Shown here: positions 17,021 to 25,339 of the stretch, one piece after another
How positions within the stretch are numbered: position 1 is the stretch's first letter
Layout: every line of letters begins with the position of its first letter
Assembly (NCBI GenBank): GCA_902488785.1
Contig: CABTXJ010000003.1
Span: forward strand, 1 to 25,774
Reading direction: 5' to 3'
Length of the DNA: 25,774 nucleotides
Origin: an uncultured Eubacteriales bacterium
GTDB taxonomy: Bacteria; Bacillota; Clostridia; TANB77; CAG-508
Position numbers and translations under genes: made by a program
Notes under the pieces: generated by a model
What the model was told of the DNA's origin: nothing
The model's input: only the letters and a program-made list of their open reading frames with translations
The model's database searches: none

Positions 17021-20000
17021 ATAAGAAACAAAAAAAGAAAATACTAAAATTAATAATTTCAGTACTTTTAGTAGTAGCAACAATTATAATTAGTAATAAT
17101 GTATCTTTTGCAGAAACAGAGCAAAATACAGGAAGTTCTACTTTTAATTTAGTAGAAAAGGGAATATTAGGTATATTAGGTGGACTTATTGGTATATTAG
17201 TTTCGCCAATTATAATTGTGGCTACAATTGTAGTAACAGCGGGATTTATGCTAGTCAGTGTATTTTCTACAGGAATATCTGATTTCCAAATATTAACACC
17301 AGCATCACTATTTTTTAATAAAATACCATTAACAAATCCAATGCTTTTTGTATCACCAGAAAAAGCAAGTGAAGCTGGATTATCAGAATTTGCATTAAAT
17401 GTGTCAGAATGGTTTAGAATAATGATGTTAATAACTGTTGCAATATTATTTTTAATACTAATATATTTATCAATAAGAGCTATGTTGTCTAATAATGCAT
17501 CTACAATTTCAGATATAAAAGAGATGCTTAAAAATTGGGGAATGAGTGTTGTTATACTTATGGTACTTGCAATAGTAATTGTAGGTGCAATATATTTAAA
17601 TGATTCAATAATTTCTGCACTTTCAAATTCATTAGGAGAAATAGTAAATTTTGACAAAATTATTGGAGAGTTGTTCTTAAATACAATAGTATTCTTTTCT
17701 CCTATATTGCAGGTAACAAGTATAATACTTTTAGGAAAATTATTAATGCTTACAGTTGAATTCCTATTTGCATATATCAAAAGAATACTAAATATTGCAT
17801 TTTTAATTATAATAGCACCACTTATTACAGTAACATATTCAGTAGATAAATTAGGAGATAAAAAAGCACAAGCATTTTCTACATGGAATAAAGAGTTTAT
17901 GGGTAAAATTTTTATACAACCAGTACATGCAATACTATTTTATGTAACAATGTCAATTGTAAGTAGTATAGCAAATCCAGGAGCCTCAAATGGGCTTGCT
18001 GCAGAAATATTTGGAGATATAGGATTTAGTCTATTACATTTGATAGTTGCAATAATATCACTAGATTTTATTAAAGATATAGAAAAATTATTAATGGGAA
18101 TGTTTGACTTAGGAAAAGGTACTAGTATAAAAGACGGATCAACAATAGCTAAAGCAATTTTAGGATCACAAGTAGTAAGCTATGTAGGTAAAAAAGTAGG
18201 TAAAAAAGCTGAAAGCTATGTAGGAGATCATATTAAATTTGGTAGATTAAAAAGAGATGAAACTCCATCTGCTAAACTTGAAGATAATTCAGATGAAGAA
18301 GCTGCTAGAAATAGTGATGCTCAATCACAAAAAAATTCTGAAGAAAATTCTGAAGTGTCAGCAGATGATATGAACTTAGAAGGTGTTGATACAGTAAATC
18401 CAGAAGATAAAACAGCAATTATTGAAAATGGTGAAAACAATGGTGGAGAGGGTGAAGGAGCAACTAATCCAGAATCAATTAAGGATATTGAACCACCAAA
18501 ATTATCTAAAGAAAATAAAGCAAGTAGAGCACTTAAAAAAGCTACAGGTGCATATGCAAACCTATTTAGATCAGCATATAGAAATAAGTGGGCATTTGGT
18601 AGTATGATAGCAGGTTATGGAATTATGGGTGGAGCATCAGGTGCATTAACTGGATATGGAGTAGGTTCTTCTATAGATAAATATACAAATACAAGATCAG
18701 ATTTTAAAAAGACTAGAAAAGAACAGTTACGTACATATAATTCTGGAGTAGATAAGGGAGCAGAAAAAGCAGCAAATCTTGCTTCTACATATTCTGCAAT
18801 TACAGGACAAAATATGGATCCTGAAACAAAAGAAGGAAAGGCAGCATTAAGAGCATTCTTTAATACATTAAACCAAGCAGATAGTAAAGAAAACATATTA
18901 CAGGATTTTGAAAAGTCGATTGCAGATTATAAGAAACACTTAATGGATGATAAGAACTATACATTGCTTGAAGCAAATACAGCTGCACAACAATTATTAT
19001 CAGGATTACATAGTGGAACTGTAAATTTAAATACTTTAGACGACAAACAAAAAGCAGTAGCTGCAAGTTCTGTGTTAAAAGATGCAATGGAACAAAAAGA
19101 AGCATTTGAAAAAGAATTTGCACTAATTGAAGGTGATTATGGAGATGTTACAGATAGAGTATTTGAAGTAAGTGGTGATCCAGATTATAGAGAAATATTT
19201 AATAGATATAGATCAATTGCTCAAGTAAGAGCATTAGGCGCTGGAGCAAATAGTGCATCAAACCTATCTAGAAGAGAAAAGGAAATAGTAAGTAAGTTTA
19301 GAAAAAAGATAGATAATTTAACAGATGACAAAAAACAAGAATTAGAAAAATTAGAACAGGATGCAAAATCAAAAATAGAACAATATATTAATGAATTTGG
19401 ATCTAAAGAAAATATTGAAAGAACTATAAAAGAAAGATATAAATATGGATATAGTTTAGAAGATGTTATTAAAGAACATGATGAAAAGCTAAATGGATAT
19501 AATGAATCATTAAATAGATTAAATGAAAAACTAAATGAAAATTATAATGCTAATTTAGAGCCTGGTGAAGAAAAAGTAGAATTAAATGAAACAAAAGCAT
19601 ATACTGCACTTGAGGGATATAATGAAGCAAGAGTAGACAATAGCTTCAAAAATATAGTAAAAGATGAAGTGTTTGATAAGAAGCTAAAAGATGAAGCAAA
19701 AAAAGAGTATACAAAAGAAAGTAAAGAAGCTGTAGAACATATCAATAAGGCAATAGAACAATCTAGGAACGAAGATATAATTAAATCAAATAAAGATAAA
19801 GCGGAAAATACTAAGAAAATGTATAATGAATTATTTGGAAATGAAGAAAAGGCTAAGAAGACTATAGAAGAATTCACTAAAACTACTGGTAAAGATGCAA
19901 AAGAATTGCTAGATATAAAGGCAAAAATGGAAATAGAACTTGAAAAACAATTAGAAGAATATAAAAAAGAGATAGAAAAACTAAATGGTGTAACAGATGT

Positions 20001-20250
20001 AGATATTAAAAACTACAATAGATTAAATAAAAATGAAAATATAATTGATACTAAACAATTTGATAATGTATATAATAATCAAAAAGCAAAAGGATTAACT
20101 ACAGGAAATTATGATAAGAAATATGCTGAAAACTTTAATAAGACAAATGCAAACACTAATTCAAATGGTGGTCCATTATCAGCAGATGAATTTATGAATA
20201 TTAAAGAAAATAATATATTAAATAATGGTAATAGTAATAATAATAATTAA
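17017..20250 (+). CDS. VirB6-like polytopic membrane protein with coiled-coil cytoplasmic tail
   Basis: A 1077-aa protein starting with GTG, with AAAAGGA a few bases upstream. A signal sequence ends NVSFAE (near 32). A hydrophobic pair follows, then a diverged version of the family motif (LFFNKIPLTNPMLF, about 97-110) and membrane helices to about 355. These include IAPLITVTYSVDKLGDKKAQ, W290-NKEF and FIQPVHAILFY, the clearest copy of the VirB6 core in this locus. The tail holds an acidic linker (420-490), a Gly-rich hydrophobic segment (about 523-556, GYGIMGGASGALTGYGVG), and then 450 residues rich in Lys and Glu with coiled-coil character. It ends in an Asn-rich tract. It is the third large VirB6-like gene in a row, so these may form a hetero-oligomer (inference). 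Confidence 0.77.
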   Translation: MNKKQKKKILKLIISVLLVVATIIISNNVSFAETEQNTGSSTFNLVEKGILGILGGLIGILVSPIIIVATIVVTAGFMLVSVFSTGISDFQILTPASLFFNKIPLTNPMLFVSPEKASEAGLSEFALNVSEWFRIMMLITVAILFLILIYLSIRAMLSNNASTISDIKEMLKNWGMSVVILMVLAIVIVGAIYLNDSIISALSNSLGEIVNFDKIIGELFLNTIVFFSPILQVTSIILLGKLLMLTVEFLFAYIKRILNIAFLIIIAPLITVTYSVDKLGDKKAQAFSTWNKEFMGKIFIQPVHAILFYVTMSIVSSIANPGASNGLAAEIFGDIGFSLLHLIVAIISLDFIKDIEKLLMGMFDLGKGTSIKDGSTIAKAILGSQVVSYVGKKVGKKAESYVGDHIKFGRLKRDETPSAKLEDNSDEEAARNSDAQSQKNSEENSEVSADDMNLEGVDTVNPEDKTAIIENGENNGGEGEGATNPESIKDIEPPKLSKENKASRALKKATGAYANLFRSAYRNKWAFGSMIAGYGIMGGASGALTGYGVGSSIDKYTNTRSDFKKTRKEQLRTYNSGVDKGAEKAANLASTYSAITGQNMDPETKEGKAALRAFFNTLNQADSKENILQDFEKSIADYKKHLMDDKNYTLLEANTAAQQLLSGLHSGTVNLNTLDDKQKAVAASSVLKDAMEQKEAFEKEFALIEGDYGDVTDRVFEVSGDPDYREIFNRYRSIAQVRALGAGANSASNLSRREKEIVSKFRKKIDNLTDDKKQELEKLEQDAKSKIEQYINEFGSKENIERTIKERYKYGYSLEDVIKEHDEKLNGYNESLNRLNEKLNENYNANLEPGEEKVELNETKAYTALEGYNEARVDNSFKNIVKDEVFDKKLKDEAKKEYTKESKEAVEHINKAIEQSRNEDIIKSNKDKAENTKKMYNELFGNEEKAKKTIEEFTKTTGKDAKELLDIKAKMEIELEKQLEEYKKEIEKLNGVTDVDIKNYNRLNKNENIIDTKQFDNVYNNQKAKGLTTGNYDKKYAENFNKTNANTNSNGGPLSADEFMNIKENNILNNGNSNNNN

Positions 20251-20271
20251 TATTATAAATAAGGTAATAAT

Positions 20272-20904
20272 ATGGGAAATAATATAAATGATATAAATAA
20301 TAGAATAAATGAAGCAATAGAAAAGAGAAATAATAAGTCAAAACAAAATGAAAAAAGCAGTAAGATATATATTACAATTTCTATCATTGCAATAATATTA
20401 TTGTTAGCTTCAATTGCGATGTTGATATATAATTTAACAAAAAGTCATGATTTAAATGAGGAAAAAGTTTCATATTATACAGGAAATAAGCAAGATAAAG
20501 AAGTAGTTAAAAAAGTAAGAGATGAAGATGCATATAAGAGAATGAAGGTGTATTTAGGAAGAATAATTACTAAAATATCTGAAGGTGACTATAATTATGC
20601 ATATAGTAGATTGTATTCTGAATTTAAGGAAAATAATTTTAAAACAGAAAAGTCGTTTGAGAATTATTGTAAAAGCTATTTTCCTAAAAATATAACATAT
20701 AGGTATAAAAATTTTGACAAATTAGGTGATTACTATATTGCAGTTGTTGATATAATAAATTCAGAAACACCAGATGATGAAAAAAATAGAAAAGATATGT
20801 ATTTTGTATTTAAAGAATATGATTTTGATGATTATGTATTTTCATTTTCAACTATAACATTAGATGAAGATATACAAATACAAGCAATAGAACATGAAAA
20901 ATAA
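20272..20904 (+). CDS. VirB8/TcpC-like bitopic protein with NTF2-like extracytoplasmic domain, copy 1
   Basis: A 210-aa protein with a charged cytoplasmic N terminus (1-31), one transmembrane helix (32-54), and an extracytoplasmic domain of about 130 residues. That domain has the helix-helix-sheet layout of NTF2-like folds: GDYNYAYSRLYSEFKENNFK, an FP turn, and YYIAVVDII. VirB8 and Gram-positive TcpC have this topology and fold and act as scaffold between channel and wall. The segment Y..AY......K.N.FK..........FP recurs in the next gene, so the two are tandem paralogs. The ribosome binding site is weak (AAGG). The assignment is from topology and context rather than a strong sequence motif. 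Confidence 0.62.
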   Translation: MGNNINDINNRINEAIEKRNNKSKQNEKSSKIYITISIIAIILLLASIAMLIYNLTKSHDLNEEKVSYYTGNKQDKEVVKKVRDEDAYKRMKVYLGRIITKISEGDYNYAYSRLYSEFKENNFKTEKSFENYCKSYFPKNITYRYKNFDKLGDYYIAVVDIINSETPDDEKNRKDMYFVFKEYDFDDYVFSFSTITLDEDIQIQAIEHEK

Positions 20905-20989
20905 TAATATATTAAAAAAAGAAAAAAGTAAAAAATACAAATTAAAAAAAGAAAAAAAGAAAAAACAACAGAAGAAAAAAACAAAATGA
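20894..20989 (+). other. Possible Lys-rich 31-codon ORF overlapping the end of VirB8-like copy 1
   Basis: An ATG at 20894 opens a frame of 31 codons, about half of them Lys (MKNNNILKKEKSKKYKLKK...), through the A-rich gap before 21017. No ribosome binding site is visible. It is probably a by-product of the A/G-rich composition, but it is recorded because similar Lys-rich frames occupy other gaps of this operon. Confidence 0.15.
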
Positions 20990-21016
20990 AATTTAAATAA
21001 GTAATAGGAGAAAAAT

Positions 21017-21952
21017 ATGAACATTTTTACAAATTTAAGAATGAAATTAAATAACCTTTTTAAAGAAAATGGTGGGTATATTTTAGTATATGCAGTAATC
21101 ATATTTTTCTTACTAAATTTTAATCAATTATTTAAAAATTTAAATGTAAATACAAAACCTATAACTATAGGTTCAAATAATACTGCAATACTTGAAGGTG
21201 AAGAAACATTTCCTACTAAAATAACAGAAGAAGGTAAAAAGAAAATAGAAGAATTTTTAGAATATTGTAATAATAAGGAATATGATAAAGCATATGAAAT
21301 GATATCTGATGATTGTAAAAATAATGAGTTTAAAAATAAGGAAGAAGCAATTGGATATATGATACGAATTTTTCCATATAATAGAAAATATGAAATACAG
21401 GCATATATGAAAAGACAAAATTATTATATATACCAAGTTAAGATTTTTGATGATTTCTTAAAAACTGGATTAACAAAGGCTAGATATGAATATGATGATG
21501 AAAAAATAACATTAGTAGATTCTAAAGAAGGATTGAAATTAAATATTAGGGGATATGTTAAAACTGAAAATGCAAATGGAATGTATGAAAACAATAATTT
21601 AAAAATAGAAGCTCTAAAAAGGCATTTTGGATTTATGAATGAAAGCTATACAATAAAAGTTACAAATAGAAGTGATAAAACTTTAATATTAAACGATTCA
21701 GGAAAAAATAAAAATGGGCAAATTTACTTGCATATAGGAGAAGATGTAAGAAAAATAGAAAATAATGATTCGATTATAATAGAACCATTTTCTACAAAAG
21801 AATATAAAATTGTATTTCCTAGATTATTTGACCCTGATAAAAGAGCAACAGATATAGAATTTACAGAAGTCAGATTTAGTAAAGATTATGATTTTGAAAA
21901 TGAAAATTTTGATGAAAAATATTCTGTAAAATTATTATTAAATAACAAATAA
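21017..21952 (+). CDS. VirB8-like bitopic protein with NTF2-like domain plus C-terminal beta domain, copy 2
   Basis: A 311-aa protein with a short cytoplasmic N terminus, one transmembrane helix (21-36), and an NTF2-like segment (about 70-175). This segment reads KEYDKAYEMISDDCKNNEFK...FP...YYIYQVKIF, matching the same elements in the 210-aa protein just upstream. A further domain of about 120 residues follows (190-311), rich in beta strands with an immunoglobulin-like look (YTIKVTNRSDKTLILNDSG, PFSTKEYKIVF). AATAGGAGA precedes the ATG. Together with copy 1 it would form the extracytoplasmic scaffold of the machine (inference). The 112-base gap upstream is A/G-rich with no promoter I can support. 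After the stop codon the same frame stays open for 23 Lys-rich codons. Confidence 0.6.
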   Translation: MNIFTNLRMKLNNLFKENGGYILVYAVIIFFLLNFNQLFKNLNVNTKPITIGSNNTAILEGEETFPTKITEEGKKKIEEFLEYCNNKEYDKAYEMISDDCKNNEFKNKEEAIGYMIRIFPYNRKYEIQAYMKRQNYYIYQVKIFDDFLKTGLTKARYEYDDEKITLVDSKEGLKLNIRGYVKTENANGMYENNNLKIEALKRHFGFMNESYTIKVTNRSDKTLILNDSGKNKNGQIYLHIGEDVRKIENNDSIIIEPFSTKEYKIVFPRLFDPDKRATDIEFTEVRFSKDYDFENENFDEKYSVKLLLNNK

Positions 21953-22024
21953 GAAAAAAATAAAGAAAAAATAAAAAAAGTAAAGCAAAAAGAAGAAAAA
22001 AGCAAAAATCAAAAGAAAAAGTAA
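21953..22024 (+). other. In-frame Lys-rich open stretch directly after the TAA of the 311-aa gene
   Basis: After the TAA at 21950-21952 the same frame continues for 23 sense codons (13 of them Lys) to a TAA at 22022-22024. It may be a former C-terminal tail cut off by a stop mutation, a readthrough extension, or coincidence in A-rich DNA. Confidence 0.25.
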
Positions 22025-22065
22025 AACTAGAATAATAATTATAATATATAGATATGGAAGAAATT

Positions 22066-22749
22066 ATGAATGATAACAAAAAAACATATTATGATATACT
22101 GGAAGTAAGCAGATATGCAACAGATGAAGTTATTAATAGAGCACATAAAGTATTAGTAAAAAGATATCATCCTGACGTTCAAAAAGATAGTGAATCTAGA
22201 AAAAAAGCGGCAGAAGAAATGGTTAAAGTTAATGAAGCATATGAAGTACTTTCAGATAAGGATAAAAAAGCAAAATATGATAAAAAGTTGGAATTAGAAG
22301 AGCAAAGAAAAAATATGCAAAATTCCAGTAATGGATATGGTGTATACAATACCAATAATAGAAGTTCTAAAAAAAATAACTCAAATATAAATAGAAACGC
22401 AGGACAAAATGTAAATAAAAGTATGGTAAATATACAAAATAATCAGGCAGAAGAAGAAATAGAAAGACAAAGAAGATTAATTGAAATGCAAGGAGACGCC
22501 ATAAGGGAAAACATGCGTCAGCAATATTATAATCAATTAAGAAGTATGGGATACACAATTAAAGAACCATTTTCTTGGAAAAAAGCAAAAAGAATAGTTA
22601 TATTGATTATTGCATTAATTGTTATTAATTTTTTGATATTTAATATTCCTTTTTTGGCTAATCTAATGTCTGACTTAGAATTTTCAAATCCAATACTTGC
22701 TATTTTTATTAGAATTCTAAGAGGAATATTTTTAATAAGAAAGGTTTAA
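22066..22749 (+). CDS. Membrane-anchored J-domain (DnaJ-like) co-chaperone
   Basis: A J domain occupies about the first 65 residues: YYDILEVSRYATDEVI, the catalytic HPD in RYHPDVQ (residues 35-37 from this start), and NEAYEVLSDKDKKAKYDKKL. J domains stimulate the ATPase of DnaK-type Hsp70 through HPD. A polar Asn/Gln/Glu-rich linker follows, then a hydrophobic helix near the C terminus (about 185-210). There is no Gly/Phe region, zinc domain or substrate domain, so this is a type III J-protein tethered to the membrane with the J domain in the cytoplasm. I chose the ATG at 22066, preceded by GGAAG. The ATG at 22054 is also in frame but has no binding site. One base separates its stop from the next ATG. 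Context suggests it recruits DnaK to the secretion machine (inference). Confidence 0.9.
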   Translation: MNDNKKTYYDILEVSRYATDEVINRAHKVLVKRYHPDVQKDSESRKKAAEEMVKVNEAYEVLSDKDKKAKYDKKLELEEQRKNMQNSSNGYGVYNTNNRSSKKNNSNINRNAGQNVNKSMVNIQNNQAEEEIERQRRLIEMQGDAIRENMRQQYYNQLRSMGYTIKEPFSWKKAKRIVILIIALIVINFLIFNIPFLANLMSDLEFSNPILAIFIRILRGIFLIRKV

Positions 22750-22750
22750 T

Positions 22751-23689
22751 ATGGAAAAAGATAAAAATATAAAAGTGGATAAAAAAATAATTCTATATGC
22801 ATTAATTGCATTAGTTGCTTTAATAATTGTTATAATAATATTTGTCTCAAGGCTAAAAAAGATAGGAGAACCTATAGATAAAAAAGATCCTAGCTATGCA
22901 GTTGAATCAAATATAAGCAAAACAGAAGAAGAAAAAGAAGAAAGAGCAAATAGATATGCAAGAAATGAATCAATTGAAAATAGAGGATTAGACAACTTGC
23001 CAAAATTGGAAGATATAAATTATAGTAGATATGCAAAATTACAATTTGCAAAACCTAATAAGCAAGAAGATATTGCTATATTTAAAATTAAAGATTATGA
23101 TGGTGAAATTAAAGTTAAATTATTTAATAATTTAGCTCCAAATACTGTAAAAGAATTTGAAGAAGCAATACAAAAAGGATATTTTTTAAATAAACCAATA
23201 GCAATTGAAACATTTGCTGATTTAATTATACCTGCAAGAGATGAAGACGGTAATGGTATTTTTAAAACAGGAAACGAAGAAGAAATAAATTATTCACTAG
23301 TACCATACAAAGGTGCATTAGTTCAAAGGGTTCTAGATTATGAAAAACAAGGTGCAGGAAGATCATTTTCAGTAATAATGGATAATATGTTTGATAATAA
23401 TGTAAATATAACAAGGAAAATGGCATTAAATTATACAATTAAAAAAGAGCTTAAAAATAGAGGTGGAAGATTAGAAAACACATATCTTAAAAGTATAATT
23501 TTTGGACAAATATATGAAGGTATGGATGTAGCAGAAAAGATATTAAAAGATCATTTAGAAGGCAATAATAGAACAGCAGATGGTCAAAAAGAAGTAATTA
23601 TACAAGATGTACAACTAATAATAGCAGAAAATAATATGACAAATAATAATAGTACAAATAATATAGTAAGTAGTAAAAATGAAAATTAA
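22751..23689 (+). CDS. Membrane-anchored, degenerate cyclophilin-like protein
   Basis: A 312-aa protein with one transmembrane helix (12-33), a charged linker, and a cyclophilin-like domain from about 110 to 298. The opening DGEIKVKLFNNLAPNTVKEF matches the cyclophilin start (G.I.VELF...AP.TV.NF), and KSIIFGQIYEGMDVAEKI matches the end (FG.V..GMDVV..I). The middle is eroded. The FHR motif with the catalytic Arg is replaced by IAIETFADLI, and the QFFI core is replaced by GRSFSVIM, so prolyl isomerase activity is doubtful. The N-terminal anchor puts the domain outside the membrane, where it could act as a folding or binding factor for secreted parts. AGAAAGG within the preceding gene serves its ATG, so the two are translationally coupled. 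Confidence 0.8.
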   Translation: MEKDKNIKVDKKIILYALIALVALIIVIIIFVSRLKKIGEPIDKKDPSYAVESNISKTEEEKEERANRYARNESIENRGLDNLPKLEDINYSRYAKLQFAKPNKQEDIAIFKIKDYDGEIKVKLFNNLAPNTVKEFEEAIQKGYFLNKPIAIETFADLIIPARDEDGNGIFKTGNEEEINYSLVPYKGALVQRVLDYEKQGAGRSFSVIMDNMFDNNVNITRKMALNYTIKKELKNRGGRLENTYLKSIIFGQIYEGMDVAEKILKDHLEGNNRTADGQKEVIIQDVQLIIAENNMTNNNSTNNIVSSKNEN

Positions 23690-23755
23690 AAAATAAAGCA
23701 AAAATAAAATATAAATATAAAATTAAATAATAGCTAGGAGATAAAGTATAACAAT

Positions 23756-24418
23756 ATGAGTTTAAAAAAAATTATTAAAAAAGTTTTAGAAAATATAATT
23801 AGAGGGATAATATTGCCACCATTACTTATTGAATTTGAAGGAAGTTATAATATCCCAAAAGATAAGCCATGTATTATATCAGGAAATCATGTATCAAGTT
23901 ATGATGCAATTGCTCTTACCGGCTTAATGGGTGATGAGATTAGATTTATGGGGAAAAAAGAACTTGAAAATAAATGGCATAGTAAAATGGCTGCTAAAAT
24001 ATTTGATATTATATTAGTTGAGAGATCAAAGGCAGATGTATCTGCATTAAAAGAAGCATATAAGACATTAGATGAAAATAAAAAACTTGGTATATTCCCA
24101 GAAGGAACAAGAAATGGAATTATAAAAGGGGTCCCTCTTAAAGAAGGTCCAATCGTAATTTCAATTAAAAAGAACGTTCCTATAATTCCAGTTAGTATAT
24201 CTGGAAAGATGAAAATGTTTTCTAAAAACAAAATAGTTATAGGTAAGCCAATATATTTTAAAAAAGAATTAAAAGAAGGTAAGAAAGTAAGAGATAAAGA
24301 AGAAATTGAAAGATTGAATGCAATATTATGGAAAAAAATTGTAGATGGTCTAGAAGAAAAAGATAGACAAAAATATTTAAAAGCATTTTCTGAAAATTAT
24401 AATTTGAAATTAAATTAG
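23756..24418 (+). CDS. plsC: 1-acyl-sn-glycerol-3-phosphate acyltransferase (PlsC family)
   Basis: A 220-aa enzyme that transfers an acyl group to lysophosphatidate to give phosphatidate, at the cytoplasmic face of the membrane. Family motifs are in order: NHVSSYD (44-50, H45 and D50 of the HX4D catalytic pair), the GKKEL segment, FPEGTR (114-119), and VPIIPVSISG (141-150). Length is normal for bacterial PlsC. The only clear Shine-Dalgarno, TAGGAG ending at 23740, is 15 bases before the ATG, longer than usual, and no better in-frame start is seen. It lies 66 bases after the cyclophilin-like gene with no terminator between, so it may be co-transcribed with the T4SS-like operon. It is probably a housekeeping neighbour. 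Confidence 0.93.
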   Translation: MSLKKIIKKVLENIIRGIILPPLLIEFEGSYNIPKDKPCIISGNHVSSYDAIALTGLMGDEIRFMGKKELENKWHSKMAAKIFDIILVERSKADVSALKEAYKTLDENKKLGIFPEGTRNGIIKGVPLKEGPIVISIKKNVPIIPVSISGKMKMFSKNKIVIGKPIYFKKELKEGKKVRDKEEIERLNAILWKKIVDGLEEKDRQKYLKAFSENYNLKLN

Positions 24419-24435
24419 TAAAAAAAGGATATATT

Positions 24436-25335
24436 ATGATAATAGGAATAGATATAGGTGGAAGTCATATAGCAATAGGTGTTATAGTTAAAAAAAATAA
24501 TGAATATATAATTAATGAAAAAATATCACAATATATTGGTGATATTTCTTTAAATGATAAGCAAAAATATATTGAAGAATTTTTACCTAAAGCAATTAAG
24601 GCAATACAAATCCAAAAAGAAGGAAAAATTGAAAAAATAGGTGTCGGCATTCCTGGCGAAGTTATTGATGGCGTAGTATACAATGCAGTAAATTTAGGCA
24701 TACAAGAACTAAAAATTGAAAAAATACTACAAAAATTTACTAAAAATATAATTGTTAGAAATGACACAGTTTGCGCAGCACTTGCTGAAAAGGAAAGTGG
24801 TAAATTAGAAAAATATGATAATTGTATTTTTTTAGGAATAGGAACTGGTGTTGGATTAATTGTCTTTAATGAAAAGAATATTATAAAGCCTAGAGGAAAA
24901 TATTTTTTAGATTATGGACATAGTATAATTGAACTAAATGGAAAGAATTGTAAGTGTGGTAAGAAGGGCTGCTTAGAACAATATATATCAATGAAAAGCT
25001 TAAAAAATATTTTGAAAAATAATTATGAATATGATTTGAAGCCAGAAGAAATAGTTAAAATAGAAGAAGAAAAAGATATTAAAAAATTAAAAGAAATAAC
25101 AGAAGAATATATATCATATGTAGTTATTTCATTAGTTAATTTAATAGAATTATTTAAACCAGAAGCAATATGTTTAGGTGGGAGTTTTTCAAAACTTGAA
25201 GGAACATATATATTTAATGAAGTAATAAAAAGAGTTAATAGAGCAAAGCTTTTTACAAATTGCGAAAAGCCAGAGATTCTAGCAGCAAAACATAATAATG
25301 ATGCTGGCATAATCGGTAGTGTTATTGATGAATAA
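24436..25335 (+). CDS. ROK-family sugar kinase (glucokinase-like)
   Basis: A 299-aa ROK kinase that phosphorylates a hexose or amino sugar with ATP; the substrate is not readable from sequence. Evidence: the N-terminal phosphate loop IGIDIGGSHIAIGV (3-16), GVGIPGEV (69-76), catalytic D110 in RNDTVCAALAE, GIGTGVGLI (134-142), and the zinc site H162 plus C172, C174 and C179 in the CKCGKKGCLEQ signature. No DNA-binding N-terminal domain is present, so it is the enzyme rather than the repressor branch. AAAGGA lies before the ATG, 17 bases after plsC, so the two are co-transcribed. Confidence 0.93.
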   Translation: MIIGIDIGGSHIAIGVIVKKNNEYIINEKISQYIGDISLNDKQKYIEEFLPKAIKAIQIQKEGKIEKIGVGIPGEVIDGVVYNAVNLGIQELKIEKILQKFTKNIIVRNDTVCAALAEKESGKLEKYDNCIFLGIGTGVGLIVFNEKNIIKPRGKYFLDYGHSIIELNGKNCKCGKKGCLEQYISMKSLKNILKNNYEYDLKPEEIVKIEEEKDIKKLKEITEEYISYVVISLVNLIELFKPEAICLGGSFSKLEGTYIFNEVIKRVNRAKLFTNCEKPEILAAKHNNDAGIIGSVIDE

Positions 25336-25339
25336 TCTA

